DNA of 37,362 bases from IMG/VR virus record IMGVR_UViG_3300043540_000950, positions 1 to 37,362 of that record. One strand, given 5' to 3'. The notes under the pieces were generated by a model. It was given only the letters and a program-made list of their open reading frames with translations. It had not been told where the DNA came from and ran no database searches. Positions 8,489-16,625 of the stretch are shown here, one piece after another; within the stretch, counting starts at the first letter, position 1; every line of letters begins with the position of its first letter. Origin of the DNA: a virus. The position numbers were made by a program, and so were the translations under genes.

Positions 8489-10326
8489 CCGGTCACCATC
8501 GTGCGGCCGGTGTGGACGTTGATGGGAACGTCCTTGTTGGCGGACTTGGAGGAAACGACCGATGCGGAACCGTCGGACAGTACCCGGAGGGTGATTTCCC
8601 CGCCGACTTTTGCATCCTCCAGCTTCTTCGTCATCTCCACTGCCCGGCGGGCCTCCTCGTTGCCGAAGAATGCCAGGGTCTTGGCGATGGCGCCGCCGAT
8701 GATGTCAGTGCCGGCGCCTTCCAGCCGGGTGCCCTTGGCGGCTTTTTCGCCCAGCCAGTTGAGGCCGGAACCGACGGCATAACCGCCAGCCCCTGCTGCC
8801 GCGACACCCGCTCCAATCGTGGCAAGCCCACCTGCTCCCATTGTCCCCAGGGCGCCTATCGGTAGACTCCCCACCATCGCGGCGAGAGTCTTTGCCTTGC
8901 CTGCCACCTTTCCGGCACCGCCCGCCGCATTGGCCGCCGCGCCGGCAATGTCCGCCGCGCCGCCGCCAAGGGAGGCCGGGAAGTTGACCACATACACCGG
9001 GGTTACGCCGGCCGCCGCTTCCAGGGCCTTGCCCTCGGCAACGCCGGCAGCCGTGCCGCCGAAACGCTTTGCAAGACTGGAGATTCCCTTGCTCCCATAG
9101 CGGGCAGCGGCAAGAGTGCCTAGGGCCAAGGCGCCGCCTCCAAGCAGCGCTTCCTTTCCGTTTATGCCCAAGCCGCCGTTGTTTTTATCCATCCCCCAGC
9201 GGATGACGTTTTGAAGGGTTTCGTTGATGGGCTGCGCGAAATCGTCGGCGGCGTGGCGCAGGGCGTTTCTCATACGGCCCACTTGGTCCACGGAGTTGGC
9301 GATGGCTTCCGGCAGGTCTTTTTTCAGGGTGCCGCCTGCCCCGGCGATCTGCTTGGAGAATTCGTCCATCTTGGTCAGCGAATCGCCGCCGAGCAGGGTC
9401 TTGAGGCCCTTGATGGTATCCAGGTCGGCGTGGCCGAAGGCCTTTTGCAGGAAGCCGGCCCGCGCCTGGTCGGTGGTGAGCTTGTCGTATTGCTTCTTGA
9501 TGTCCTTGAGCACTTCCACAGCATCACGGCGGGTGCCGGAAGCGTCGAAGAACTTGACGCCGGTGGCCTTGGCGGCGTCCTTCATGTATTTCTGGTTGGT
9601 GAACAGCCGCAGGGTGCTGTCCGCCAGGGTAGCCAGCCGCTCCGGCTGGCGCTCGATGAGGGACAGGGTTTCGATGAAGGCCAGGGTCTTGTCGAATCCC
9701 ATGCCGGCGCCGGAGGCGTTGACCCCGACGCGGGCGAAGATGTCGGACAGGTTCTCCAGCTCCGCATTGCCCTGGCGCCCCGCCACCGTCATCTTGTCCA
9801 GCAGTTCAACGGCCAAGCCGGGTTTGGAAAGGTCGAACTGGAACGCCTGTCCGGCAACGGTGAGGCCGGCGGTCAGCCGTTCGGCGTTGGCCCCAGTGAC
9901 GGCAACGGCGGTATTGACGCCGCCGATCACGGGCAGGGCCTCGCGGAAATTCAGGCCGGACTGGACGGCGTTGTTGAAGCCGACTTGCAGGTCGTCCACA
10001 TTCTGCCCGGTGTATTCCGACATGGTGAACAACTCGCGGCGCAGGCCGGCGACTTCGGCGCGGGATACGCCGGCAGTCTGCCCGATCTGCATCAGGCTCT
10101 TGTCCATGCGGGCGGACTGCATGATCTTGGACACCACGCCCACCGACACGCCGATGGAAGCCAGCTTGCCTTCCACGCTACCCATCGCGCCCTTGAAGGC
10201 GTCGAATTCCCGCTTCACTGCGCCGCCGAAACGATGCACCCGCCCCTCGGCCTGGGTCAGGCCGGAGACGAAGCGGGCGGCGTCTGCGTATAGCTTCAGC
10301 CCGATGGACAGGTCGCGGTTGCTCAT
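8485..10326 (-). CDS. Tail tape measure protein (Mu gp42)
   Basis: At 613 residues this is the longest tail gene and lies just after the tail chaperone, both expected of a tape measure. The N-terminal third contains the TP901-type core, with QIGQTAGVSRAEVAGLRRELFTMS and the ASGAGMGFDKTLAFIETL region. Residues 390-540 are small-residue-rich hydrophobic segments (GALALGTLAAARYG, GLATIGAGVAAAGAGGYAVG) that could span or insert into the host membrane during ejection. It determines tail length and helps channel DNA into the cell. Its ATG overlaps the frame -1 extension of the chaperone gene. Confidence 0.92.
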   Translation of the reverse strand: MSNRDLSIGLKLYADAARFVSGLTQAEGRVHRFGGAVKREFDAFKGAMGSVEGKLASIGVSVGVVSKIMQSARMDKSLMQIGQTAGVSRAEVAGLRRELFTMSEYTGQNVDDLQVGFNNAVQSGLNFREALPVIGGVNTAVAVTGANAERLTAGLTVAGQAFQFDLSKPGLAVELLDKMTVAGRQGNAELENLSDIFARVGVNASGAGMGFDKTLAFIETLSLIERQPERLATLADSTLRLFTNQKYMKDAAKATGVKFFDASGTRRDAVEVLKDIKKQYDKLTTDQARAGFLQKAFGHADLDTIKGLKTLLGGDSLTKMDEFSKQIAGAGGTLKKDLPEAIANSVDQVGRMRNALRHAADDFAQPINETLQNVIRWGMDKNNGGLGINGKEALLGGGALALGTLAAARYGSKGISSLAKRFGGTAAGVAEGKALEAAAGVTPVYVVNFPASLGGGAADIAGAAANAAGGAGKVAGKAKTLAAMVGSLPIGALGTMGAGGLATIGAGVAAAGAGGYAVGSGLNWLGEKAAKGTRLEGAGTDIIGGAIAKTLAFFGNEEARRAVEMTKKLEDAKVGGEITLRVLSDGSASVVSSKSANKDVPINVHTGRTMVTG

Positions 10327-10477
10327 TGGTCGGCTTTAGCGGTGATGATGACTTCCAGGTAGTGGTTGAATTCGGCCGGAGAAAGGCCGAGGATTTCAGC
10401 CCGGCTCCAGCCGGTTTTCATGGACAGCAGCAGAACCCGGTTCAGGATTCCTCGCTGCTGCCCGGCTCGTCTTCCCC
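10323..10477 (-). CDS. Frame -1 extension of the tail assembly chaperone (gp41 frameshift product)
   Basis: In frame -1 relative to the chaperone gene, an open frame of about 50 codons runs from the GGGGGA run at 10473-10478 to a TGA overlapping the tape measure ATG. It encodes VLLLSMKTGWSRAEILGLSP and then EFNHYLEVI, which resembles the second half of GpE-type chaperones. It has no ribosome site of its own. Frameshifting between two chaperone frames ahead of the tape measure is conserved in long-tailed phages. A slip on the G run would give a fusion of about 153 residues instead of 113. Confidence 0.6.
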
Positions 10478-10783
10478 CAGGGCGTCAACCTTCGTTTGGG
10501 CGTCGCGGAGGATGCGCCAGTCGGCGGGTTTCAACTTGCGAATCATGCCGATGGTGACGGGGCCGTCGAATCCACCGACCTGTTCCAGTTGCCGCACCAT
10601 GAGCTGGGCCGCGAAATTGAGGGGCTTAGTAACGTCCGCGAGCAGTTCGGCATCCAGCAGGTCTTCCACCGTGGATTCGCGCAGCACGAAATCCTTGTGC
10701 GCCTGGCCGCCGATGATGAAACCATGCTTGATCTGGCCGACCGCCTTGCCGTCCACGATCACGAAATCGGGTTTTTTGCTCAT
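10442..10783 (-). CDS. Tail assembly chaperone (Mu gp41)
   Basis: The 113-residue product matches the Mu gp41 tail assembly family: FVIVDGKAVGQIKHGFIIGG, then VLRESTVEDLLDAE and KLKPADWRILRDAQ. It would coat the tape measure during tube polymerisation and is not part of the virion. The ATG at 10783 overlaps the stop of the tube gene by one base and is preceded by GGAGGCGTG. Longer in-frame starts at up to 10972 lie inside the tube gene and are rejected. Its last codons contain the slippery G run described separately. Confidence 0.88.
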   Translation of the reverse strand: MSKKPDFVIVDGKAVGQIKHGFIIGGQAHKDFVLRESTVEDLLDAELLADVTKPLNFAAQLMVRQLEQVGGFDGPVTIGMIRKLKPADWRILRDAQTKVDALGEDEPGSSEES

Positions 10784-11133
10784 CACGCCTCCTCGCACTT
10801 GATGCCGCTGAAATTCAATTTCACTTCCCCTTTGGAAAGCTCCAGGGCGCCCGCGCACCAGGCGTTGCGCAGCACGTAGCTGCGGCCGGAGTCGGTATCG
10901 AAGGATAGGGTGGCGTCGGTGATGCCCTGGAGTTCCTTGAGGCTCGTCTCCCCGGTGTGGGAGATGGTGCAATCCACCTCCGGGGCGGTGAGGGATTCGG
11001 AGTAGCCCACCACGCCGGAATCGGCGAGCACCGGCTCCCGCTTCACGTCGCCGAACTTGAGGGTGGCGCCTTCCTTGGAGGCCAGGCGCTTGCCTCCCAC
11101 GGTGATGAATACGCGCCCGGTAACTTGAGCCAT
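10783..11133 (-). CDS. Tail tube protein (Mu M, gp40)
   Basis: This 116-residue protein matches the Mu M family of inner tail tube subunits, with GRVFITVGGKRLASKEGATL at the start, then SESLTAPEVDCTISH and LNFSGIKCEEA at the end. Tube subunits are short beta-barrels that stack as hexamers beneath the sheath. It follows the sheath gene by 12 bases with AAAGGAGC upstream of the ATG. Position and size agree fully with Mu. Confidence 0.92.
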   Translation of the reverse strand: MAQVTGRVFITVGGKRLASKEGATLKFGDVKREPVLADSGVVGYSESLTAPEVDCTISHTGETSLKELQGITDATLSFDTDSGRSYVLRNAWCAGALELSKGEVKLNFSGIKCEEA

Positions 11134-11145
11134 GTCAATGCTCCT

Positions 11146-12633
11146 TTACAAAATGAACTGGACCGACGCGGCGAACACGTCGAACTGGTTGACGGTGTTG
11201 GGCGGGATGATGGCGTTGACCCGGTTCTTGTCGGTCTCGCTGCGGACCACGAGCAGGTCGCGCTTGAACTGTTCCAGGTCTTCCAGCAGTCCCACTTCGG
11301 CCAGCTTGCCGGCGGTGGCGATGAGGGTGTTGCGGATGAGCTTGGGGGTGGCGATATTCTGGCCCGCGGCGATCTGCCCCAGCACGTCGTCGCCGGCCAG
11401 CTTGTGGGCCGGATAGTCGCGTACCACGGCGAAGCGGAAGGCGTAGCGCATGTAGTCCACCGTCCACTTGGTGTTGAGCTTCAACAGGCTCACGTCCTCC
11501 AGGCCGGCGGCGTTGGTCTGGTAGGTGGTGACCACCTGCTCGATGAGGCAGCGCCCGGCTTGGTCGAAGGTCACGGTGGAAATGCCGTCATGGAGCAGCA
11601 GGTTGCGCTCGGTGTCGGTGAAGCGGTCGGCCTCGGCCGGCGCCATCACGTCGGGCAGGGGGATGGTCTTGAACGGCACCGCCGGGTCGTTGGCGCCGGA
11701 GAATTCAATCGCCGCGCCCCATTGGGCCGCGTTCACCCACGGCAGGCTGGGACAGCGCTTGAGGCCGAACAGGGAACTGTGGGGGCTGTTGCGGGCCGAG
11801 CCGTAGGTGGCGAGCTGGGAATAGGTGCCGGGCCGGCAGCCGAACAGGTGGCCGGTGCGCATGTCCAGGCCGCCCCAGCGGGATTGCAGCTCCGATTCCA
11901 GGGCGGTCACGTTGGCGGCATCGGTCCACGGCATGATGATGGTGTAGTAGGCACCGCTGCTCATGGCGGCGATGGCCTCCAGAACGTCCGGGTTGGCGGT
12001 GCCGCCGGACATCGCGGTGACGGTGGCGGTCAGCCCGGCCGGGGTGGTTTCGTCCACGTAGTAATTCACGCGCACGTCGATGCCGTTGCCTTCTTCCCCC
12101 TTGTGGCGGGCGGTGAGGTTCACCTTGGCGGGGTCCACACCGTCCACGGCGGCGGTCACCGCCAAATCCAGCGCGGCGTTGATGGCGGCGGCAAAGGCGG
12201 TGGCGATGGCGGCGGGGGTCTGCCCCACGGAAATGCCGGTCTGCACCCGCGTCCCGCCGATGTAGGCGTTGAGGGTGCCGGCGGCGGTGGGGCTGCCGCC
12301 GAAGGTGACGGCGCCCGCAGCCGCCTGCCCGGCGGCGTTGTCGTCCAGGGCCAGCGCCCACATCTCCGACGCGGGGTTGACCTTGAGGGCCGCCGGAATC
12401 ATCTGGGCCAGCATGGAGCCGCGCCCGAAGTAGTTGACGCCGTCCTCCTTGCGGGTGACGCGGGTCAGCACCCCTTCGGCGACGGAGCCGGAGGCCAGGC
12501 GCTGGCCCAGCAGCAGGATGCGCCGGGGCATACCGGGCAGGCCGCGCACGGCGTGGGTATGGTCAATCTCCAGCCAGGCGCCGGGGACGCGCCAGTCGGT
12601 GGGGATGGAAAGGAAGGTGATGTTGTCCGGCAT
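11146..12633 (-). CDS. Tail sheath protein (Mu L, gp39)
   Basis: The 495-residue product is the contractile sheath. Family features include the N-terminus PDNITFLSIPTDWRVPGAW, PRRILLLGQRL near residue 37, the internal domain with VNLTARHKGEEGNGIDVRV, and the C-terminal VVRDYPAHKLAGDD and DLLVVRSETDKNRVNAIIP, which are among the best conserved in Mu-type sheaths. The sheath contracts to drive the tube and spike through the envelope. It lies between gp38 and the tube gene as in Mu. Confidence 0.95.
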   Translation of the reverse strand: MPDNITFLSIPTDWRVPGAWLEIDHTHAVRGLPGMPRRILLLGQRLASGSVAEGVLTRVTRKEDGVNYFGRGSMLAQMIPAALKVNPASEMWALALDDNAAGQAAAGAVTFGGSPTAAGTLNAYIGGTRVQTGISVGQTPAAIATAFAAAINAALDLAVTAAVDGVDPAKVNLTARHKGEEGNGIDVRVNYYVDETTPAGLTATVTAMSGGTANPDVLEAIAAMSSGAYYTIIMPWTDAANVTALESELQSRWGGLDMRTGHLFGCRPGTYSQLATYGSARNSPHSSLFGLKRCPSLPWVNAAQWGAAIEFSGANDPAVPFKTIPLPDVMAPAEADRFTDTERNLLLHDGISTVTFDQAGRCLIEQVVTTYQTNAAGLEDVSLLKLNTKWTVDYMRYAFRFAVVRDYPAHKLAGDDVLGQIAAGQNIATPKLIRNTLIATAGKLAEVGLLEDLEQFKRDLLVVRSETDKNRVNAIIPPNTVNQFDVFAASVQFIL

Positions 12634-12636
12634 GGT

Positions 12637-12822
12637 TTACTCCTTGCTGGTGGACTTCTTGGATTTGGCGGGGGCCACGATCTCCACGTCGCCGTCCTTG
12701 ATGCGGCGCAGCCAGAAGGCGGACCGCTCCACGGTTTCACCCTCGGCGGCGAGGACTTCGCCGTTTTCCTTGCGCACACGCGCCCCGTTCAGGGGCTTCA
12801 CGAAAATCTGCTGCACAGCCAT
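12637..12822 (-). CDS. Mu gp38-like small tail protein (DUF2635)
   Basis: The 61-residue protein has the DUF2635 pattern: IFVKPLNGARVRKENGEVL, then a conserved SAFWLRRIKDGDVEI. The C-terminal tail is lysine- and serine-rich. Function is not established for the family; its constant place directly before the sheath gene suggests a role in tail assembly. It is preceded by a short gap after gp37 and ends 3 bases before the sheath start. Confidence 0.88.
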   Translation of the reverse strand: MAVQQIFVKPLNGARVRKENGEVLAAEGETVERSAFWLRRIKDGDVEIVAPAKSKKSTSKE

Positions 12823-12831
12823 GTCTGACTC

Positions 12832-13422
12832 CTATCTGAGCTGAAGTTGGTCGGTGAGGTCGGGGGCGCTGCCGGTGTGGTCGGGCGGCTCTTGCAGCCA
12901 CTTTTCATGCTCGGCTGGAGTCTCGAAGGGCTCGATGTCGTAGTCGCCGTGGAAGGTGATGAAGTCGTCCAGGGCGGCATCGTCCAGGAAGGATGGAAGC
13001 TGCACCGGGGTGCCCTCCAGCCGCAGCACCGCCACGTGGAGCCCGGCCTGGTAAAGCTGCTCGTCCTTGACGAAATCCACCCCCCGCACCGTCCAGGACG
13101 TGCCGCCCGCGCTGGCGCCGTTCAGCAACGCCAGCAGGGCGTCGGTCAATTCGTACAACCCGATGAGGCGGCCATCCCCCTGCATCGCACCCTTGTGGCC
13201 GGCGGCGTTGCGGGACACGGCGGCCACGCTGAAACGGGGCTGGGCCTGGTCCTTGATGGAGAAGGACGCCGGGGACACGTAGATGGCCGGGGCGCTGGCG
13301 CCGAACTTCTTCACCAGGGCGGCGCCGTCCAGCTCGGGCAGGGCGTCCACCTCCCGCACCCGCTGGGCCACTGGCGCGCTGCGGATGCGGTCCACCAGGC
13401 CGGTTTCCAGTTCAGCCAGCAT
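12832..13422 (-). CDS. Mu gp37-like protein (DUF1834)
   Basis: This 196-residue protein fits the Mu gp37 / DUF1834 family by its start (LAELETGLVDRIRSAP...), by the region around LYELTDALLALLNG at residues 90-105, and by its place between the G-like gene and gp38. The family is thought to contribute to the head-tail joining or tail terminator region; this is by position rather than demonstrated here. The C-terminal ~35 residues (EHEKWLQEPPDHTGSAPDL) look like a loose acidic tail. It overlaps the preceding gene by 11 bases. Confidence 0.85.
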   Translation of the reverse strand: MLAELETGLVDRIRSAPVAQRVREVDALPELDGAALVKKFGASAPAIYVSPASFSIKDQAQPRFSVAAVSRNAAGHKGAMQGDGRLIGLYELTDALLALLNGASAGGTSWTVRGVDFVKDEQLYQAGLHVAVLRLEGTPVQLPSFLDDAALDDFITFHGDYDIEPFETPAEHEKWLQEPPDHTGSAPDLTDQLQLR

Positions 13423-13903
13423 AAAAGGCTCCTTTAATATCCTTGAAAGCGATGGCCACGATTTCCCGTTCGTCGTCGCCGTTCACCCCCAGGTAGGGCC
13501 TGGCGGGGATGGTGACGGATTGGGTGGTGACGAACCCACCGCCGGCCAACATGAAGCGCAGGCTGGGCTTGTGCTTGGGGCGGATGACGCCGCCCTGCTG
13601 GTGGATGGGGCCGTAGAGCATGTTGGTGCCCCAGGCCGCCCAATCCCGCCCGGAAATGTGGGTAATGGAATCCCCCAGGTGGCCGTCCCGTGTCAGGGTC
13701 TTGCCGCCGGAAATCTGCGCCCGCAGGCTCTTTTTCCAGGGCTGTCCGTCGGGGCCGGTCTCCAGGTCGAAGCGCTCGCGGGTAGAGGCTTCGCCGTAGG
13801 CGCCGATCTCTCCCATCATCCGGGACGGGTCGCGGCCCAGGGCGATGGCCCGGTTGAGGCTGTCGCGGAGGCCGGAAGCGTCGATGGTGTAGTGGAGCTG
13901 CAT
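13412..13903 (-). CDS. Virion morphogenesis protein (Mu G-like)
   Basis: The 163-residue product belongs to the virion morphogenesis / tail completion family that includes Mu G and P2 gpS. Key sequence is RMMGEIGAYGEASTRERFDLE, then GPDGQPWKKSLRAQISGGKTLTRDG (family core, residues about 50-75), and the end IPARPYLGVNGDDEREIV. In Mu itself gene G lies next to F, before I; here it is placed after gp36, an order known from other transposable phages. The ATG at 13903 is chosen over upstream in-frame starts because these lie inside gp36. Confidence 0.88.
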   Translation of the reverse strand: MQLHYTIDASGLRDSLNRAIALGRDPSRMMGEIGAYGEASTRERFDLETGPDGQPWKKSLRAQISGGKTLTRDGHLGDSITHISGRDWAAWGTNMLYGPIHQQGGVIRPKHKPSLRFMLAGGGFVTTQSVTIPARPYLGVNGDDEREIVAIAFKDIKGAFYAG

Positions 13904-13905
13904 GG

Positions 13906-14406
13906 TCAGTAGTCCTTTAGGCTTTCGCGGGTGAACACGGACTGCCCGGCATCCACCATCACCTCGCCCACGGCGGCCGGGGTTTCGGCGGCGGCGTTGG
14001 GGCCGATGCTGACCTTTCCGTCCCTCAACGCCCGCAGGAACTCCATCGCGGCGTCGAAGCGCTTTTGCACCACGTCGGTGGCGCCGTCGTCGTAGAGGTA
14101 GTAGCGGGCCAGGTTGCACTCGGTCAGCGCCACCACCTCGGGCGGGTTCACCAGGGGGATGGAATAACGCCCCACCAGGTAGCCGTTGATGGTGTCGTAG
14201 GCGTCCTGCTGCGCACGCTGCACCAGGGCCAAGGCCGCCGCCCCAGCCGCCTGCTCGGCCGGCGTATAGGCGGACACGTCACCGCCCGCCGCCAGGGCCT
14301 GGAGCAGCGGACCGCTGACGAGGCGGGGGATGCCCCGGTCGGCCCGCTGGGCGATCTCGTCGGCGCCGAAGCGCTCAAGGAGGGCGGTGGTGGCGGCGTA
14401 GGGCAT
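13906..14406 (-). CDS. Mu gp36-like protein (DUF1320)
   Basis: The protein has 166 residues and the DUF1320 pattern: YAATTALLERFGADEIAQRAD at the start, a central helical region with AYDTINGYLVGRYSIPL and LTECNLARYYLYDD, then RFDAAMEFLRALRDGKVSIG. This family sits at the head-tail connector position and is a likely adaptor. It is preceded closely by gp35 and followed two bases later by the G-like gene. Confidence 0.9.
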   Translation of the reverse strand: MPYAATTALLERFGADEIAQRADRGIPRLVSGPLLQALAAGGDVSAYTPAEQAAGAAALALVQRAQQDAYDTINGYLVGRYSIPLVNPPEVVALTECNLARYYLYDDGATDVVQKRFDAAMEFLRALRDGKVSIGPNAAAETPAAVGEVMVDAGQSVFTRESLKDY

Positions 14407-14409
14407 GGA

Positions 14410-14685
14410 TTACTTGGCCTTCGCGGCGGGTTTTTTGGCCGGGGCGGGCTTGGGGTTGGCCTGGGCGGGGTCGGCAGCGGCTTGGCCTTCAGCCGTGTTT
14501 TCCCCCTCCCCCAGCCCCTCCCCCGCCTGCGGGAGAGGGGAGGAAGGCTGCGGGGTGGATTTGGCCACGATCACTCCGGCCGCCAGCAGCGGCGCGGCGT
14601 GTTTCTCGTCCAGCTCCACTTCGGCGTCGATGGCGTAGCGCTCCTTGTCGTGCTCCAGGGGGGATTTGACGGTGTACCTTTTCAT
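14410..14685 (-). CDS. Mu gp35-like small protein containing an embedded repeat
   Basis: This 91-residue protein has a conserved head (MKRYTVKSPLEHDKERYAID, then EVELDEKHAAPLLAAGVIV) like the small protein following the capsid gene in Mu-like phages. From about residue 46 the sequence becomes SPLPQAGEGLGEGE, which is the translation of a GC-rich palindromic repeat common in proteobacterial genomes, and ends in an Ala/Pro/Lys-rich tail. The useful folded part is therefore probably only the first ~45 residues. The function is unknown; a head or connector role is inferred from position. Confidence 0.7.
   Translation of the reverse strand: MKRYTVKSPLEHDKERYAIDAEVELDEKHAAPLLAAGVIVAKSTPQPSSPLPQAGEGLGEGENTAEGQAAADPAQANPKPAPAKKPAAKAK
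14501..14544. repeat. Palindromic GC-rich repeat inside gp35
   Basis: The plus strand here reads as C-rich tracts followed by GCCTGCGGGAGAGGGGAGG. The inner arms, CCCCTCCCCC against GGGAGAGGGG, can form a hairpin around GCCTGC. The translated form PLPQAGEG is a recurring false-peptide signature of a dispersed intergenic repeat in many Proteobacteria. Its presence in frame in a phage gene suggests insertion of a host repeat without loss of the reading frame. Confidence 0.6.
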
Positions 14686-14695
14686 GGCCGCCCCC

Positions 14696-15742
14696 TTACG
14701 CCACCGCGTTCTGGAAGAAGTAGCCAAGGTCGCCGGCCGTGACCAGCTCCTTGACGTACTCGCCCACGCGCACCCGCTGGCCGCCCCGCAGGCCGATGTC
14801 GGAATCGGGCTTGGCACCGGCGATGCGGCCGCCCCACTGGGCGGTGAAGCCGAAGGTGGTGCCGGACTGGGGGCCGGCCAGCTTGTCGCGGTAGATGAAG
14901 GAGGCGTGCTTGCCCCACACCCGCTGCATGGCCACCGGCTGGCCCTTGCGGGCGGTGTTGACGAAGCCCTCGCCGATCAGCACGTCGTCCAGTTCCAGCA
15001 ACTCCGCCAGGGCCTGGCGGCTGGCGATGCCGGAATCGCCGGAGTTGCCGTGCACCGCCTTGACCACTTTGGGGTGGCGGGACAGGACGGAGGCGGTGGC
15101 GCGGCCGAAGACGGCGATGTTGGGCCGCATGATGCAGCTATCCAGGGCGTCCATGATGGCGCCGATGGGGTCGGAGTTGGTGTAGTCGCTCCACTGGCCG
15201 GTGCCGCTGAGGGTGACCTTGTTGGCGGCGCCGTAGGTGTTGGCGTTGAACACCAGGTTGGCGGTGCGGATTTCGCGGTCCAACAGGATCAGGTTGGTGA
15301 GCTGCTCGGCGGACATCTTGAGGGGGTCCTGGTTGGGAGCGGCGTTGTCGATGTCATCCTGGGGGATGGGGTCGTCCAGGCCATACCCTTCGCAGGAGGC
15401 GGTCTGTTCGGTGGACGAGAAGCTGACCTCGTTGGGCTTGGACTTCCGGCCCACGCGGGTATCGGGCACCGTGAACCCTTCGCCCAGGGCGAGGAGCTGG
15501 TACTTGAACTCTTGCTTTCCCACCGGGGTGCGCGGCAGCACGTCATCGGCGATCAGCTTCTTGTTGCGGTAAGCGATGGCCACCGCCGTCAGCTCCGGGG
15601 TGATGGGGAACGGGGCGGTGGAGAGGGCCATCAGGCCCACGCCGGCCATCGCGTGGTCGGGCAGCAGGCCGAAGGACAGGGCGACGACGGCCACCGCCAC
15701 CATCAACAGGTTCCACTTGTAGGTATTGAAATAGGCTTTCAT
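14696..15742 (-). CDS. Major capsid protein
   Basis: The 348-residue product lies after the decoration protein and matches the major capsid of the B3/D3112-type transposable phages rather than Mu T. Core patterns are VLPRTPVGKQEFKYQLLALGEGF, the conserved RVGRKSKPNEVSFS, then DDPIPQDDIDNA and the C-terminal GGQRVRVGEYVKELV. The N-terminus is odd: KWNLLMVAVAVVALSFGLLP is a hydrophobic stretch followed by HAMAG, resembling a signal peptide with an AxA cleavage site. The ATG at 15742 has GGAGAAAAC upstream, so this start is well supported. Capsid maturation may remove the leader. Confidence 0.87.
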   Translation of the reverse strand: MKAYFNTYKWNLLMVAVAVVALSFGLLPDHAMAGVGLMALSTAPFPITPELTAVAIAYRNKKLIADDVLPRTPVGKQEFKYQLLALGEGFTVPDTRVGRKSKPNEVSFSSTEQTASCEGYGLDDPIPQDDIDNAAPNQDPLKMSAEQLTNLILLDREIRTANLVFNANTYGAANKVTLSGTGQWSDYTNSDPIGAIMDALDSCIMRPNIAVFGRATASVLSRHPKVVKAVHGNSGDSGIASRQALAELLELDDVLIGEGFVNTARKGQPVAMQRVWGKHASFIYRDKLAGPQSGTTFGFTAQWGGRIAGAKPDSDIGLRGGQRVRVGEYVKELVTAGDLGYFFQNAVA

Positions 15743-15759
15743 GGGTGTTTTCTCCTGGG

Positions 15760-16134
15760 TTAACCCTGCATCACGCCGGGGGCGATGAGGGCGGGGGCGA
15801 TGTCGCCGAGCACGGCGGACACTTCCGCGAAACCGATGATGCGGACGTTGGCGCCGGCCGCCGGGGCGGCGGCCACGGCACGGCCAGAGGCGTCGGCGGT
15901 GATGGGGGCGCCACGGGTGACGGTGCCGCCGTATTCCACGTCGGCGATGCCGGCGCGGACCACGTCCAGGCGCTCGCCGTCGGCGGCGGCCAGCTCGCCG
16001 GAAATACCCATCAGGGCGTCGGTGGCGGCGGACGCCTGGGCGGCCTTGCCGTCGGCGGCGCCGGGCTTGACGATGCGGAACGGGGAAACGGCGCCGTCCG
16101 CGACATGGTTCTTGATGTTGGTGGGGGTGCCCAT
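15760..16134 (-). CDS. Head decoration protein (DUF2190)
   Basis: This 124-residue protein shows the DUF2190 / capsid cement pattern: IKNHVADGAVSPFRIVKPG at the start, a middle with GTVTRGAPITADASGRAVAA, and RIIGFAEVSAVLGDIAPALIAPG at the end. Such beta-rich proteins sit on the capsid surface and stabilise it. The start overlaps the stop of the I gene by one base (TAATG), and the capsid gene follows after a short gap with a strong ribosome site. Confidence 0.85.
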   Translation of the reverse strand: MGTPTNIKNHVADGAVSPFRIVKPGAADGKAAQASAATDALMGISGELAAADGERLDVVRAGIADVEYGGTVTRGAPITADASGRAVAAAPAAGANVRIIGFAEVSAVLGDIAPALIAPGVMQG

Positions 16135-16625
16135 TACTTCGCTCCTTTCGTGGTGACGTGCTGTACGGCATCGGCGGTGCTGATGACGCGGCCCGCCTGG
16201 GCCTCGGATTCCTGGAACTCCACGGCGGCCTTGGCGATGGCATGGGCGTCATCCGTGTCCAGGGGGGCGCCGTCATCCTTCACGATCTCACCGAACTCCA
16301 CCTGCTTGGGCAGGCTGCCGACGAAGGCGCGGAACCACCCCAGGCTGGGGGTCTTTACCGCCTCGTCGCCCTCGCCGAACTCCACCACCGCGTCGGAGGG
16401 AATGGCGGCCATGAATTCCACCAGCCCGTCGCGGTGGACGGGCAGGACGCGCCCCTCCTTCACCATGCCCTCGACGAATTCGGCCACCTCTGCCCGGCGG
16501 GCATCGGCCTCCTTCTTGCGCAGGGCCTCCTCGCGCTCGGCGAAGCTGGCGGCCTGGGCGGCCAGCGCCTCTTCCTGTTTCTTGATTTCCGCCTCCTTGG
16601 CGGCCAGTTCCTCGGGGGTGGGCAT
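16134..16625 (-). CDS. Nested scaffold protein (Mu Z-like) from an internal start of I
   Basis: Inside the I gene, codon 220 is an ATG (MPTPEELAAKEAE) preceded at proper distance by AAGGAGA. That is a strong ribosome site at the exact boundary between the protease part and the coiled-coil scaffold part. Mu makes its scaffold Z from a nested start in I, so translation of a separate 163-residue scaffold is expected. The evidence for its use is the ribosome site and family precedent. Confidence 0.7.
   Translation of the reverse strand: MPTPEELAAKEAEIKKQEEALAAQAASFAEREEALRKKEADARRAEVAEFVEGMVKEGRVLPVHRDGLVEFMAAIPSDAVVEFGEGDEAVKTPSLGWFRAFVGSLPKQVEFGEIVKDDGAPLDTDDAHAIAKAAVEFQESEAQAGRVISTADAVQHVTTKGAK

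Noticed and set aside
10957-12828. Plus-strand open frame of 623 codons
   Set aside because: It is antisense to the tube, sheath and gp38 genes, with low-complexity Gly/His-rich translation and no family match.
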